Assembly (NCBI GenBank): GCA_943736015.1 | Contig: OX031065.1 | Span: forward strand, 51,376,992 to 51,440,991 | DNA from: Tridacna crocea | Lineage: Eukaryota; Mollusca; Bivalvia; Cardiida; Cardiidae | Reading direction: 5' to 3' | DNA length: 64,000 nucleotides | Part shown: positions 39,501 through 49,006 of the stretch, piece by piece | Position numbering within the stretch: position 1 is the stretch's first letter | How the letters are laid out: every line of letters starts with the position of its first letter | The notes under the pieces: model-generated | What the model was told of the DNA's origin: nothing | The model's input: only the letters and a program-made list of their open reading frames with translations | Database searches by the model: none | Made by a program: the position numbers and the translations under genes

Positions 39501-42500
39501 AGTTGACACCCAGTCCTGGTTATTGAATTTAGGACCTTATGGTTATGAGGCTGACGCTATAAAATCTTGTCGGAAACAACAATTATATAATATCTTACCT
39601 GTATTAAATTATAATTCTGAATACCCATATTGATCTGATCCTAAATTTGCTATTGAACTGATTTGTTGTGTTCTGCTGTATTTAAAGTATTTCACAAGGT
39701 CGAAATGACATTGTCTTATACTATCTGGTCAGTGTTAGACAGCTTTCATTGACCATCCCCTATTATGATGTCGAAGACACTATGCTAACCAGTAAACCCT
39801 TTACCAAACGACAGAACTTTAGACTGGTCCACTTGCACTTGCAGATGACAAAATAAACATAACATTGAATTTTATCTGAAACGCCCACAAATGTCAGATT
39901 CTTTTTATCGCATAACGATATTTCACAAAATATAGATTAGATGATGCAAAAATATTCATAAATGCACCCACGGTATTTTACATGAGAACGATTCACTTGT
40001 ATGAAATGTGTATGAAATGACGTCAAAAATGACGTCACACAAATGTGATATCACACATGTATAAGATAAGAAAATTGGTAATGGGTATATTACACTGAAA
40101 ACAAGGGAGGTTATGTGATAAAAAATGATACAAGAAAGTTTAATGTTTCAAAGACCAGGTTCAAGTATGTACATTTCTATATGAAACAAAACTACCTGCA
40201 CTTCAACAAGAAAGGGCTTTTAAATATTTACAAAACAATTCCAAATATAAGAGATTCTGGAAAGGAACTTTTGAAATTACATGTATACATGATTACCAGC
40301 ATTTTCTCCTTTTCCAACAATATATTTTTCTATTCTTTCGCAAATTTCATCATAGGAACCACAATTAATATGTCGCCTGCAAATGCTTATGATTGCATAA
40401 GCTTCTACTTTTGTTCTCGGGTAAAGAGTTTTGTAAATATTGACATGCAGAATAAACGACAACATTTGAAAGCTTTTTTCAGTATATAGTGCTTTTCTTG
40501 ACAACTGAGCGTGTGGCAAACTATGCTGAGAGGCCATGAAAAGCTGATAAGTGGTTTGAAAATGTGTCCCTGGTATTATAAAGATACATAATTACATATT
40601 TTATCTGAGTGATACAGGCTTCAAATGTTTCATTTAATGGGAAATAATGACTAATCAAAATTCCGCTGTTCTGTTAGTGTGGATCACTTACAAGATTGAA
40701 ATTAGTCCTTGACAGGGGTTTCATGCTTTACTGGGGCTTTAACTCATTACCAAACGACAAAATTTTATGTTTGTCCAAATCGACAGCATTTGCAGACGAC
40801 AAAATAAAAGTGACTGAAAATTCAAAATTTGTTTCGTGAAGGGTAGAAAACATTGTAGGAAAAGGAGAAATCCTTTTCCCACAATTTTTTCTAAAGGCCT
40901 CTTTCTCGGGGGCGTCAAAAGTAAGGATTGTGTGGTAATGGGTTAAATTCAGAAAACTTGTAATAAAAACTTCTTATGGTGTAGCCCGCCCGGATGGCTC
41001 AGTGGTGAGCGCGTCGGACTCATGACCTGGTGGTTGTGAGTTCGATACCCGGTTGAGGCGAACTTTCTTTCCGGCGTATTTTCGCCTCTCACCTCTGCTG
41101 AAGCATGTGAGAAAAGTAGTCGGTGGCTTTGGAAAGAAAAGTAGTGTAAGTACCGGTGTGAGAAAGCCAGGAAACACATGTGTGTCACCGACCGCCATGA
41201 TATGACCTTAGCTGTTAAAGTGGCTTTAAACCCCAATACAACCAACCAACCAACCAATCTTATGGTGTAGACCTCTATCAATTGGTATTTCAGCATATCT
41301 GGTGGACTAGCACAATATTCATTTCATTATAGCTCTTTGGTAAAACATGATCTCACCCCGGGGTCACAACTTTCATGTGGGCTTTTATAGAGACAATGTT
41401 ATGCCTGCTTGTTCTAAAAGCATTTTACCTAGAATTGTGATGTTTGGGATGTATGGCCTATAATTTTTAGGCACTGTAGCAATACAGGGCCATCATGACC
41501 CTCTTGTTTCTTGTTTCAGTTTGGACAAGATCAACAATATTGTCCTTTGATCAAAAGCTAGTTAGCAAGTAAATGTTCCAAATCTATATAGAAAGAACAA
41601 AGGAATAGGCCTTTACCAAACAATTCCAAGTTCCTTTGTACTAAAGATGACAATCCTCTGTAAACATTTTGGGAAATAGAGAAAATGATTGCAAAAGGCA
41701 TTGTTCTCCTTTCCCAACAGTGTTTTGAATAGTTCCAAAGACAAATTACAATTTTAAAGTAACATTTATTTTGTTGTCTGCAATACTTTCAGTTTGGTTA
41801 AGCTTTGATTTTTGGCCTGGGTAAAGACTCTATAAGACGCAATCCTGAGATTTAACACCCTGACAGAGAAGGCTTTTGACAACATTGTGGGAAAAGGAGA
41901 AAACGTTTCTTACGAGCATTTCCTTACTTTTTCCACAAAATTCTCTCAACATCACAGAACTTAAACTCAAATTGTACCTATATTGAATTCATCATCAGCA
42001 GATGTTTTTAATTAAGAAAAATAAAAAAAAAAATGTTGTTTTGGAGAGTTAAACTGATGTAAGGAGAGACCTAAGAACGGTATCTGAAATTCATGGCTGC
42101 TTCAGTGCTTTGTCCAACGTTTTTCATGTTATGGTACTAATTACACATTCAAGATTAGAATGCTTTAAAACTTGGGATTGTGTTGCACACAGAGTTAAAC
42201 TTGACAACTCTAGAATGACATTGTCACTAAAAGAATTATCTTAAGACTGTCGATCAAGTGAATTATACACAAGTTGCCAAATTGGCTATTGTCATTAAAA
42301 GAATTATCTTAAGACTGTCGATCAAGTTAACTATACAGAAGTTGCTAAATTGTCTATTGTCATTAAAAGAATTATCTTAAGACTGTCGATCAAGTTAATT
42401 ATACACAAGTTGCCAAAATTTAGCTTGTAGTATTGAGAAAAAATGTCTTTCAAAATACCTGATAGGGAAGAACAGTGAACTGAGACAGCATTTTGTAGTG

Positions 42501-45500
42501 AGCAGTCTGACCCTGGTCAGCATTGTCATCTAAAGCACTTATATTGCTCTTTAACCCTTTACCCCATAAGGCATTTCTATGGTATCTCTAATTGACCCAA
42601 TATAACAGCAAGGATGAAGCTGTTTCTTATGTGTGTATGGCACCTTGTGATAGCATAGGAAACATTATGGCAAAAGGTGAAATTGCTCTTCACGAGCAAT
42701 TTCACCTTTTGCCTCAATGTTTTCCAAAGGCTCCTACAAGCAATACGTAGAAATGATTATCTATGGAGTAAAGGGTTAACTGCTAAGAGTGAAGAATTAA
42801 ATGCTTAAATGTAAAGGATATAATGTTGAATTTATATGGGGGGGTTTCGAGATTTTAGATCTCAATTGAGATAGTGTGTAATTCTTTATAATAACAAATT
42901 GGGAGTTATTTTGATACTCTGTTTCACAGATTTACCCTATTCTATTATTAAAGGGAGTGTTACAATTATAGATGTATAATTTATACTCTTTTGAGCCCAG
43001 CTGGGTCGTTCAGTGACCTAGAGGTTTCAGGTTTGATACCTGGTTGAGGCAAACTTTTTTTCGGCGTTAAACTCCATTATAGAAACTATAATATCCTTTT
43101 GTGTATAGGGCAGATTATGATCAGACTGTCTGTAATGCTCACCATCTGATTGCTAATTTTGAACTGCTTTGATTTTTCTGCAGATAAAAATTTCTATTTC
43201 AGTCATTTAGCAGCTTGCACTGCAGGGACAGGCTACTCATAGCTAACTGTCAGAATCTGCATAATACATGGGCATATCACAAGCACATTTTTTTTAGGGA
43301 GGGGGGCGGGGGGTGTGAATGAAAACTTCGCCCTTCATAACCAAATAATAAGACGGGATGTTCAAGCTGTGTTACTTACAGAACTGACGGCCAGTCAAGG
43401 GGGTGGGGGAGGCTCATATACTGCAGGTAATATGTTTCCTTTCTCCTTTTCCCTCAATGTTTTCAAAAGGTTTCTTTCTCAGGGTCCTTAAAAGTCAGAA
43501 TCGTGTGGTAGTGGCTCAATCCATTACCACACAATCCCTACTTTTGATGACCCTGAGAAAGAAGCCTTTTGAAAACATTGTGGGAAAAGCAGAAAATGCT
43601 GGTAACCAGTATTTTCTCCTTTTTCCACTATATTTTCTACCCTTCACAAAACAAATTTCGAATTTTCAGTCATATTTATTTTGTCGTCTGCAAATGCTTT
43701 TCATTTGGACAAGCCCAAAATTTTGTCGTTTGATAATGGGTTAATCTGTCAACTGAAGGTACTTTCAATGAAAGTCTGTTGCAATATTGGTAAAGCATAA
43801 AAGTCATCCAAATATAAAAAGTATAATTTTTTACCAAAAGACAAAATTTTAGACAGGTCCAAATTGAAAGTATTTGCAGACGACAACATAATAAAACATG
43901 ACTCAAAAATTGAAACTTGACTGTAGAAAATTAGAAAACATTGTGGGAAAAGGAGAAAATGCTGGTTACCAGCATTTTCTCTTTTACCCACAATATTTTC
44001 GTAAGGCTTCTTCCTTTGGGATGTAAAAACCAGGGATTATTTGGTAAAGTGCTAGCTCTTTGCAGAAATAGCATAATACTCTGTCGTATTTGAAGCATTT
44101 TTGTACATAATAAAGTACCTATGGTTTTATTGAATTGACATGTCTTGAAGGTATAGAAAACATTGCGGTAAAAGGAGACAAAAATGCTGGTTACAAATAT
44201 TTTCTCTTCTCCTGTCAATGTTTTTAAAAGCCTTTTTCCTTGTGGTTGCAAATTGTATGTGATTGTTTGATAAAGTGTTACAGTGATACTTGGATACTGC
44301 CTGGTTATGAATGGATTGAATTCCAAACTGTAGATTAATGATCTGATTGTAATCTTTGTAAGAAAACACTGTTTGAAATGATTTAGGTCTACATTTTGTA
44401 ACACAAGTTATTTTTGTAACTATATAGGGACCATCTTCGCGAGCCAAGGTTACGATCACTATGTGGATCTTACCTTGGCGGATCGAGTCCTATTTCGAGA
44501 TTTCCGTGATAGTCCACTATTGGATGCTGCTTATTATCGCCCTTTACATCATATTTTTTATAAACAATGAAATATTGTTTTACAGATTGATTACAAATAC
44601 AATGATTCAACATGAAGCAATGACCACAAACGTACTTCTACGTATTCATGGTCAGGTGCTGGTTACCTAAAACCACTGAAACTTTCTGTACATATTGTTC
44701 TGTAAATATTATGTCTTTTTCGGTAATAAATCATCACAGATCCTGCACATATCCATGGAGGTATTCTTGTTTACCTTCTATTTTTATCCGAAAGGTCGCG
44801 ACCTTGTTCTATTTTTATCAAAAATGAAATGCTACGAGCGATTTGATTTTTTCGTGCAGTTAGAGCTAGCTGCAACCAATGAAAATGCATATCGGGAGAG
44901 CGTTGAAATCAAGCTCGATCCGCCAAGGGTAGAGTAGCGTAGTGGATCATCACTCTTGGCTTGCAGAGATGTATAGGGACAGATATTAACCTTTTGACAT
45001 GTAACAATTCCTTGTTTTGAAGTAGGCTGGACACTTCAGAGCCCTAGCCTATCGCTGGGTTAATAATTTCTAGAGACAATATGGATGTGACTGAATGGTT
45101 CCTTTCCATAACTTGGTTGTAATGGAAAGAGTGGATTTTGTCACATTTGTAAGAAATTTCTCAAATTAATTGTTCAACAAAAAAAAAAATCAATACAGAC
45201 ACATATTTCAATCCCGACTTTTAACACCCCTGTGAAAGAAGCTATTTGAAAACATTGTGGGTAAAGCAGAAAATGCTGGTATCCAGCATTTTCTGCTTTT
45301 CCCACAACATTTTCTTCCCTTACTAAAACAAATTTCAATTGATTTTAGTCACATTTTAATATTTTGTCATCTACAAATGCATTCAATTTGGACCCGTCTA
45401 AAATTTTGTTATTTGGTAAAGGAGTTAAAAAAATCTTAAAGAACAATGGCTTGTGATATGTTGTGAGAAAAGAAAAAAATGCAGGTCACTAGCATTTTCT

Positions 45501-45702
45501 GCATTATTTAGAATATTTTGTACCACATCAAAAGTAAAAATCATATTTCAAGATACATTTATTTTGTTGATTGCAAAATCTTACAGTTTGGTTAGTTCTA
45601 ACATTATGGTACTTCATGAGGAGTATGCATGAATGAATTTCTCTTACCTGCTTGTTCTATTGGTGAAACAATAGATTCTGTAGACAGACCTTCAGACATC
45701 AT
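28734..45702 (-). CDS. Uncharacterised lysine/glutamate-rich protein, 613 residues
   Basis: Model of two exons: 45702-45648 (start MMSEGLSTES) and 30520-28734. The first ends in phase 1 and the second starts in phase 1, giving ...SPIEQA-G-NYFIMDSEQ. I do not recognise the family. The N-terminal third is basic and polar, with HSLRNLHMDTSNLRYQVKVM and a QQRLLPSKDFSYDHHQ segment. The middle is Ser/Thr/Pro-rich, with an acidic patch SDSDDDDYG near residue 322. A charged K/E segment spans about 385-490. A C-terminal block of likely helix follows: NLWELISVNMKNGEIGKKY, SASRALRHTPTFKMRRVVEE and LMRQRTRYEQQEVEKLQQQE. There is no signal peptide, membrane segment or enzyme motif. The 15 kb intron may hide more exons, and an alternative start is Met24 (MDSEQ), which has a good context. 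The gene may lie inside an RSPRY1 intron on the opposite strand. Confidence 0.75.
30726..30960 (-). repeat. TTAA-palindrome MITE, complete
   Basis: TTAA at both ends, 206 bases upstream of the main exon acceptor. Hairpin arms differ by two bases. Confidence 0.9.
31250..31402 (-). repeat. TTAA-palindrome MITE, hairpin deleted
   Basis: Long-arm motif GAAAGCTTTTGCAGACGACA, then only the left half of the core. Confidence 0.65.
31656..31886. mobile_element. Second palindromic MITE family, copy 2
   Basis: Starts AAAAGGGTCATTCGGACATT and ends TGAATGTCCCTTTTTGCG. Same order of internal hairpins as 22556-22790, with many single changes. Confidence 0.85.
31985..32214 (-). repeat. TTAA-palindrome MITE, complete
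   Basis: TTAA at both ends, intact core. Confidence 0.9.
32931..33147 (+). repeat. TTAA-palindrome MITE, complete with small gap
   Basis: TTAA at both ends; about 15 bases missing before TTTTGGTAAAGAATTAA. Confidence 0.88.
33885..34000. repeat. TTAA-palindrome MITE, decayed core
   Basis: GATTATCAGCATTTTCTCCT is followed by a tandem second copy of GATTATCAGCA.TTTCTCC. Confidence 0.5.
34582..34810 (-). repeat. TTAA-palindrome MITE, complete
   Basis: TTAA at both ends (right end GTGTGGTAATTTATTAA), perfect core. Confidence 0.88.
35095..35206 (+). repeat. TTAA-palindrome MITE, long arm only
   Basis: From TTTCTACCCTATCAAAGACA to the altered end TTTTGTAACAAGTTAG. Confidence 0.55.
35627..35855 (-). 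repeat. TTAA-palindrome MITE, complete
   Basis: Left end ATAACTCATTACC, right TTAA intact, good core. Confidence 0.87.
35987..36410 (+). repeat. TTAA-palindrome MITE interrupted by another repeat
   Basis: The short arm and hairpin (35987-36105) and the long arm (36323-36410, ending GGTAAAGAGTTAA) are split by about 215 bases of the AGCTCACC-type repeat (TTGCCATGGCAACCAAATGG), so that repeat came later or by recombination. Confidence 0.8.
36712..36845 (+). repeat. Minisatellite of about 15-17 bp units
   Basis: Irregular units such as GTAAAAATGTCAGAG and GTCATAGGTAAAAATG, about seven of them. Confidence 0.75.
37368..37597 (+). repeat. TTAA-palindrome MITE, complete
   Basis: TTAA at both ends, core with one arm mismatch (TGTGTGAAAAGG). 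Confidence 0.9.
37620..37780 (+). repeat. TTAA-palindrome MITE, diverged
   Basis: Half hairpin and decayed long arm ending GGTAAAGAATTAA; shares its TTAA with the next copy. Confidence 0.65.
37777..37995 (-). repeat. TTAA-palindrome MITE
   Basis: Core GCTGGTTGCCAGC; the right end is decayed to GTGAAAGGTTAA. Confidence 0.8.
38757..38982 (-). repeat. TTAA-palindrome MITE, complete
   Basis: TTAA at both ends, good core. Confidence 0.9.
39181..39403 (+). repeat. TTAA-palindrome MITE, diverged
   Basis: Ends intact, hairpin shortened (ACCAGCATTTTTCCACA). Confidence 0.75.
40739..40946 (-). repeat. TTAA-palindrome MITE with hairpin tip deleted
   Basis: Left and right arms meet as GGAGAAATCCTTTTCCC; the 20 or so tip bases are gone. 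Confidence 0.88.
40985..41258 (+). mobile_element. tRNA-derived SINE with 12-bp target duplication
   Basis: Head with A box (TGGCTCAGTGGTGAGCGCG) and B box (GAGTTCGATACCC), a body of about 180 bases and a tail of AACC units. CTTATGGTGTAG flanks it exactly at 40973-40984 and 41259-41270. A partner copy lies inverted at 46173-46433. Confidence 0.92.
41340..41515 (+). repeat. Dispersed repeat with CAGGGCCATCATGACCCTCTTGTTT tail type
   Basis: 3' fragment; the tail hairpin GGGCCATCATGACCC and CTCTTGTTT match the ends seen at 465-490 and 50955-50976. Confidence 0.55.
42220..42418 (+). repeat. Tandem repeat, period 68 bp, about three units
   Basis: TTAAGACTGTCGATCAAGT recurs at 42241, 42309 and 42377, exactly 68 bases apart. 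Units differ by only a few bases, so the array is young. Confidence 0.92.
42551..42779 (-). repeat. TTAA-palindrome MITE, variant subfamily
   Basis: TTAA at both ends. The hairpin core reads GGCAAAAGGTGAAATTGCTC with its inverse, differing from the main type at matched positions on both arms. Confidence 0.85.
42995..43066 (+). repeat. SINE head, decayed
   Basis: GCCCAGCTGGGTCGTTCAGTG then GGTTTGATACCTGGTTGAGG; same family as 40985-41258, shortened. Confidence 0.6.
43517..43744 (+). repeat. TTAA-palindrome MITE, complete
   Basis: Right TTAA intact, left TCAA. A further fragment of an inverted copy precedes it (43437-43516). Confidence 0.87.
43826..44048 (-). repeat. TTAA-palindrome MITE
   Basis: Good core, no clear TTAA at either end. 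Confidence 0.8.
44125..44280 (-). repeat. TTAA-palindrome MITE, decayed
   Basis: Hairpin broken (GCTGGTTACAAATATTTTC); right end ATAAAGTGTTA. Confidence 0.6.
44432..44970. mobile_element. 539-bp inverted-end element with 9-bp target duplication
   Basis: The left end CATCTTCGCGAGCCAAGG pairs with the right end CTTGGCTTGCAGAGATG over about 65 bases (also CTTGGCGGATCGAG inside). TATAGGGAC flanks both sides (44423-44431, 44971-44979). The 9-bp duplication suggests a Mutator-like element. Two open frames inside show no known domain. Fragments lie at 59475-59550 and 62692-62865. Confidence 0.9.
45208..45428 (+). repeat. TTAA-palindrome MITE
   Basis: Left terminus decayed; core with matched arm change (AAGCAGAAAA and TTTTCTGCTT). 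Confidence 0.85.
45648..45702 (-). CDS. Candidate first exon of the 613-residue protein
   Basis: ATGATG at 45697-45702 opens 18 codons (MMSEGLSTESIVSPIEQA) and ends at GCAG|GTAAGAG in phase 1, matching the main exon. An in-frame TAA lies just upstream of the start. The link across 15 kb rests on phase and strand only. Confidence 0.5.
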
Positions 45703-46172
45703 TTCGATGCTTTAAAACCCTATCCAAAATTTCCTATATTTGTAAATTTAAAACGTTTATTGATGGACCTCTGATTTTGCTAAAGATATCTTGAAAGCAC
45801 AATCATTAGCACAAAACCACTCATCTGAGGTATGATGTTCCATAAAATTGGTAATAAATCATATAACTGTTTTTCTTCTAATTTTCACATTAATAATTTA
45901 TGAATATACATCAAATATTCTTTTCAAATACCCCAAAAATAAAGATGCAATAATTCACAATTAGAAGTCTCATATTGATTTATCTCACAAAGTTAAATAA
46001 CCCATTTTTTGGGGGCGAATGCCCTTGATCATAACACCTTGCTTGTTAGATAGATAGAACAATATACACCTCATTAAAGGGAACAATCAGTTTTTATAGG
46101 ACTGTGTTGGTCTTGTCAACTCTTTACCAGATCTTCAGATTTTAGACTTTTCCGCATTGGAATTTTTCACAG

Positions 46173-46433
46173 GTTGGTTTGGTTGTATTGGTTGTATTGG
46201 GATTTAAAACCACTTCAACAGCTAAGGTCATATCAGGGCAGTCGGTGACGCACATGTGTTTCCTGGCTTTCTCATACCAGTACTTGCACTACTTTCTTTC
46301 CAAAGCCACCGACTACTTTTCTCACATGCTTCAGCAGAGGTAAAAGGCGAAAATACGCCAGAAAGAAAGTTTGCCTCAACCGGGTATCGAACTCACAACC
46401 ACCAGGTCATGAGTCTGACACGTTCACCACTGG
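46173..46433 (-). mobile_element. tRNA-derived SINE, head truncated
   Basis: Inverted relative of 40985-41258: tail GGTTGGTTTGG at the left, B box on the minus strand GAGTTCGATACCCGG. It stops inside the A-box region. Confidence 0.85.
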
Positions 46434-46553
46434 CTTTTCGCATATTGAGATTGTATCTCCAAATAATGAATGGAAAACATCAGGAGATAATGCTGGTCAC
46501 AACCATTTTCTTTTTACCCTCAATGTTTCATAAAACCCTCTACCTCATAATCA

Positions 46554-46722
46554 TTAACCCTTTCTTACACTATGATGACTTTTAACTACCCTTGGAAAGA
46601 AGCCTTTTGAAAACATTGTGGGAAAAGGAGAAAATGCTGGTAACTTGCATTTTCACCCTTTTCCCCCACAGTGTTTTCAAAAGACCTCAACCTCAGGATT
46701 AAAAATCATCTTTTTGTGTTAA
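46554..46722 (+). repeat. TTAA-palindrome MITE, two short arms
   Basis: TTAACCCTTTCTTACACT to TTTTGTGTTAA; shares TTAA 46719-46722 with the next copy. Confidence 0.7.
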
Positions 46723-46953
46723 CTCATTACCAAACAACAAAATTTTAGGTTATTTCAAATCAAAAGCATCGATTTGCAGACGACAAAATAAATTTGTCAC
46801 TGAAAAATCAAATTTTGATTTGGGAAGGGTAGAAAACATTGTGGGAAAAGGAGAAAATGCTGGTTATCAGCATTTTCTCCTTTTCCCACAGTGTTTTCTA
46901 AAGGCTTCTTTCTCAGGGTCTTCAAAAGTAGGGATTGTGTGGTAATGGGTTAA
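46719..46953 (-). repeat. TTAA-palindrome MITE, complete
   Basis: TTAA at both ends; small insertion in the long arm (GCATCGATTTGCAGACG). Confidence 0.9.
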
Positions 46954-47115
46954 AGGGTTAAAATAAATTCCTGGAAAGCATGGATAGATGCACTGGCCAT
47001 TACGATATAAATGAAAAAATGGGGAAACAGGTACAAACAATACAACTTGGATCTGCCTGAAAGTTGTTTTCAGGAAATAAAAAGTTAAGATAAATAATTA
47101 TGTGAATTGGTGCTG

Positions 47116-47344
47116 TTTACTCATTACCAAACGACAGAATTTTAGACTGGTTCAAATTGAAAGCATTTGCAGACGACAAAATAAAAGTGACTGAAAAATT
47201 GAAATTTGTTCTGGGAAGGGTAGAAAACACTGTGGGAAAAGGAGAAAATGCTGGTTACCAGCATTTTCTCCTTTTCCTACAGTGTTTTCAAATGGCTTCT
47301 TTCTCAGGGGCGTCAGAAGTATGGATTGTATGGTAATGGGTTAA
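47116..47344 (-). repeat. TTAA-palindrome MITE left of the duplicated segment
   Basis: Right end GGTAATGGGTTAA; arm pair CACTGTGGG and CCTACAGTG. Confidence 0.9.
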
Positions 47345-47698
47345 AAACTGAAGTTATTTGTTGGCAGTTCAGCTCTACATGAATGAATATGCTAATTGGG
47401 TGTGTTACAGTATAGATCTATACTTCATTTTATGACTATTGTCGTAATAGTCCATTATGAAGCATTGATAATTCATTAAAGGGACTGATTTGGATGCTAT
47501 TGAAACAAGAAAATCAAGAGACCTCATCTGGGTGATCAACCAAAGAGTCATGCATGCTTCAGTGTTAAAGATAGAGGATTCATGACCAGTAGGTAATAGG
47601 TTTGATTCTTGCCTGAGGCTCATGGTGTCTTAGAGCCTGACCAGCAATTTCTCCTTTCTCCAAAATGCTTTCCAACCATTTTAGGATATATCCAATCA
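47345..47698 (+). repeat. Duplicated 350-bp segment, unit 1
   Basis: About 93% like 47929-48279 by eye. Contains a decayed SINE-like B box (GGTTTGATTCTTGCC). Confidence 0.88.
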
Positions 47699-47928
47699 TT
47701 TGACTCATTACCATACGACATAATTTTAGGCTTGTCCAAATCGAAAGCATTTGCAGATGACAGAATAAAAGTGACCTAAAATTTGAAAGTTGTTTTGTAA
47801 AGGATAGAAAACATTGTGGGAAAATGTGAAAATGCTTGTTACCAGCATTTTCTCCTTTTCCCACAATGTTTTCTAAAGGCTTCTTTCTCAGGGGCGTCAA
47901 AAGTAGAGATTGTATGGTAATGGATTAA
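47699..47928 (-). repeat. TTAA-palindrome MITE between the duplicated units
   Basis: Complete; hairpin arms carry more mismatches than most (GGGAAAATGTGAAAATGCTTG). Confidence 0.88.
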
Positions 47929-48279
47929 AAATCAAAGTTACTTGTTGGCAGTTCACCTCTAAATGAATGAATACGGTAATTGGGTGTGTTACAGTATAGA
48001 TCTATACTTCATTATTTGCTAGTCATGATAGTCCATTATGAAGCATTGATAATTCATTAAAGGGACTGATTTGGACGCTATTGAAACAAGAAAGTCAAGA
48101 GACCTCATCTGGGTGATCAGCCAAAGAGTCATGCATGCTTCAGTGTTAAAGATAGAGGATTAATGACCAGTAGGTCATAGGTTTAATTCTTGCCTGAGGC
48201 TCATGGTGTCTTAGAGCCTGACCAGCAATTTCTCCTTTCTCCAAATGCTTTCCACCCATTTTAGGGCACATCCAATCAT
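47929..48279 (+). repeat. Duplicated 350-bp segment, unit 2
   Basis: Ends at TCCAATCATT exactly where unit 1 ends, and again meets a MITE there. Confidence 0.88.
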
Positions 48280-48508
48280 TTAACCTTTTACCACACAATG
48301 GCGACTTTTGACGTTCCTTGAAAAGAAGCCTTTTGAAAACATTGTGGGAAAAGAAGAAAATGCTGGTAACCAGCATTTTCTTCTTTTCCCACAATGTTTT
48401 CTACTCTGTCAAAGAAAAATTACACCATTTGAGCCACACTGAAATTGTCATCTGCAAATGCTTTCAATTTGGACAAGGCTGAAATTTTGTTGTCTGGTAA
48501 AGGTTTAA
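48280..48508 (+). repeat. TTAA-palindrome MITE right of the duplicated segment
   Basis: Complete, opposite orientation; arms carry a matched change (AAAAGAAGAAAA and TTTTCTTCTTTT). Confidence 0.9.
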
Positions 48509-48700
48509 GTAACAATTAATTTGTTGTCTGTTAATGCTGTCAATTTGTACAACTCTATAAAGTTGTCGTCTGGTAAAAATTCAAAATTATTTCATCACCA
48601 CATAATTATGTAAACTCAACCTATTTCAACAACTGAAAATGAATTCCCTAAGAAAAAAACAATTTTATAAAGTTCCTGAAAAAAGGTTCTGTTGAGTGTG

Positions 48701-48898
48701 GGTTCATATTCTCCAACCATTCTGAAGAATAATCTCAGTCTTATTCTCCAAGATTTCCAAAATTTGAAAGTAACACAACTTCTGATTGGCTAAAGCAAAT
48801 GATTTAGCCAATCAGAAGTTGTTTCACTTCCAAATTTGGAAAGTTTTGGAGAAGAACATGAAGAACTTTCTTAAGGATCGTTGGTTAATATGTACCCA
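48701..48898. repeat. Near-perfect palindromic element, copy 1
   Basis: Central ACTTCTGATTGGCTAAA and TTTAGCCAATCAGAAGT; outer CCAACCATTCT and GGATCGTTGG. A better kept copy is at 59812-60007. Confidence 0.85.
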
Positions 48899-49006
48899 GC
48901 TTATTTTTGATATATACTTTCTGCAAAAGCTCATATTTTTCGCTGTTGGCACTGAAAGGATACACTTCGTACTAGGAAGGGTTAGGGGTAACAAAGAAAA
49001 TTAAGG

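Larger units (their letters stand above)
30521..45647. other. Long intron of the 613-residue gene, repeat-filled
   Basis: About 15 kb made largely of TTAA MITEs, with one copy of the second MITE family, a SINE, minisatellites and a 539-bp inverted-end element. 32.2-32.9, 34.0-34.5, 35.2-35.6 and 36.4-37.3 kb hold little that I can name. No convincing exon was seen. Confidence 0.6.

Noticed and set aside
40949-41296. 115-codon minus-strand open frame
   Set aside because: It lies wholly within the SINE and its flank; the same frame recurs in the inverted copy at 46256.
44461-44937. Two adjacent plus-strand open frames as transposase remains
   Set aside because: No catalytic motif or known domain, and the two related fragments (59475, 62692) do not keep a longer frame; treated as non-autonomous filler.
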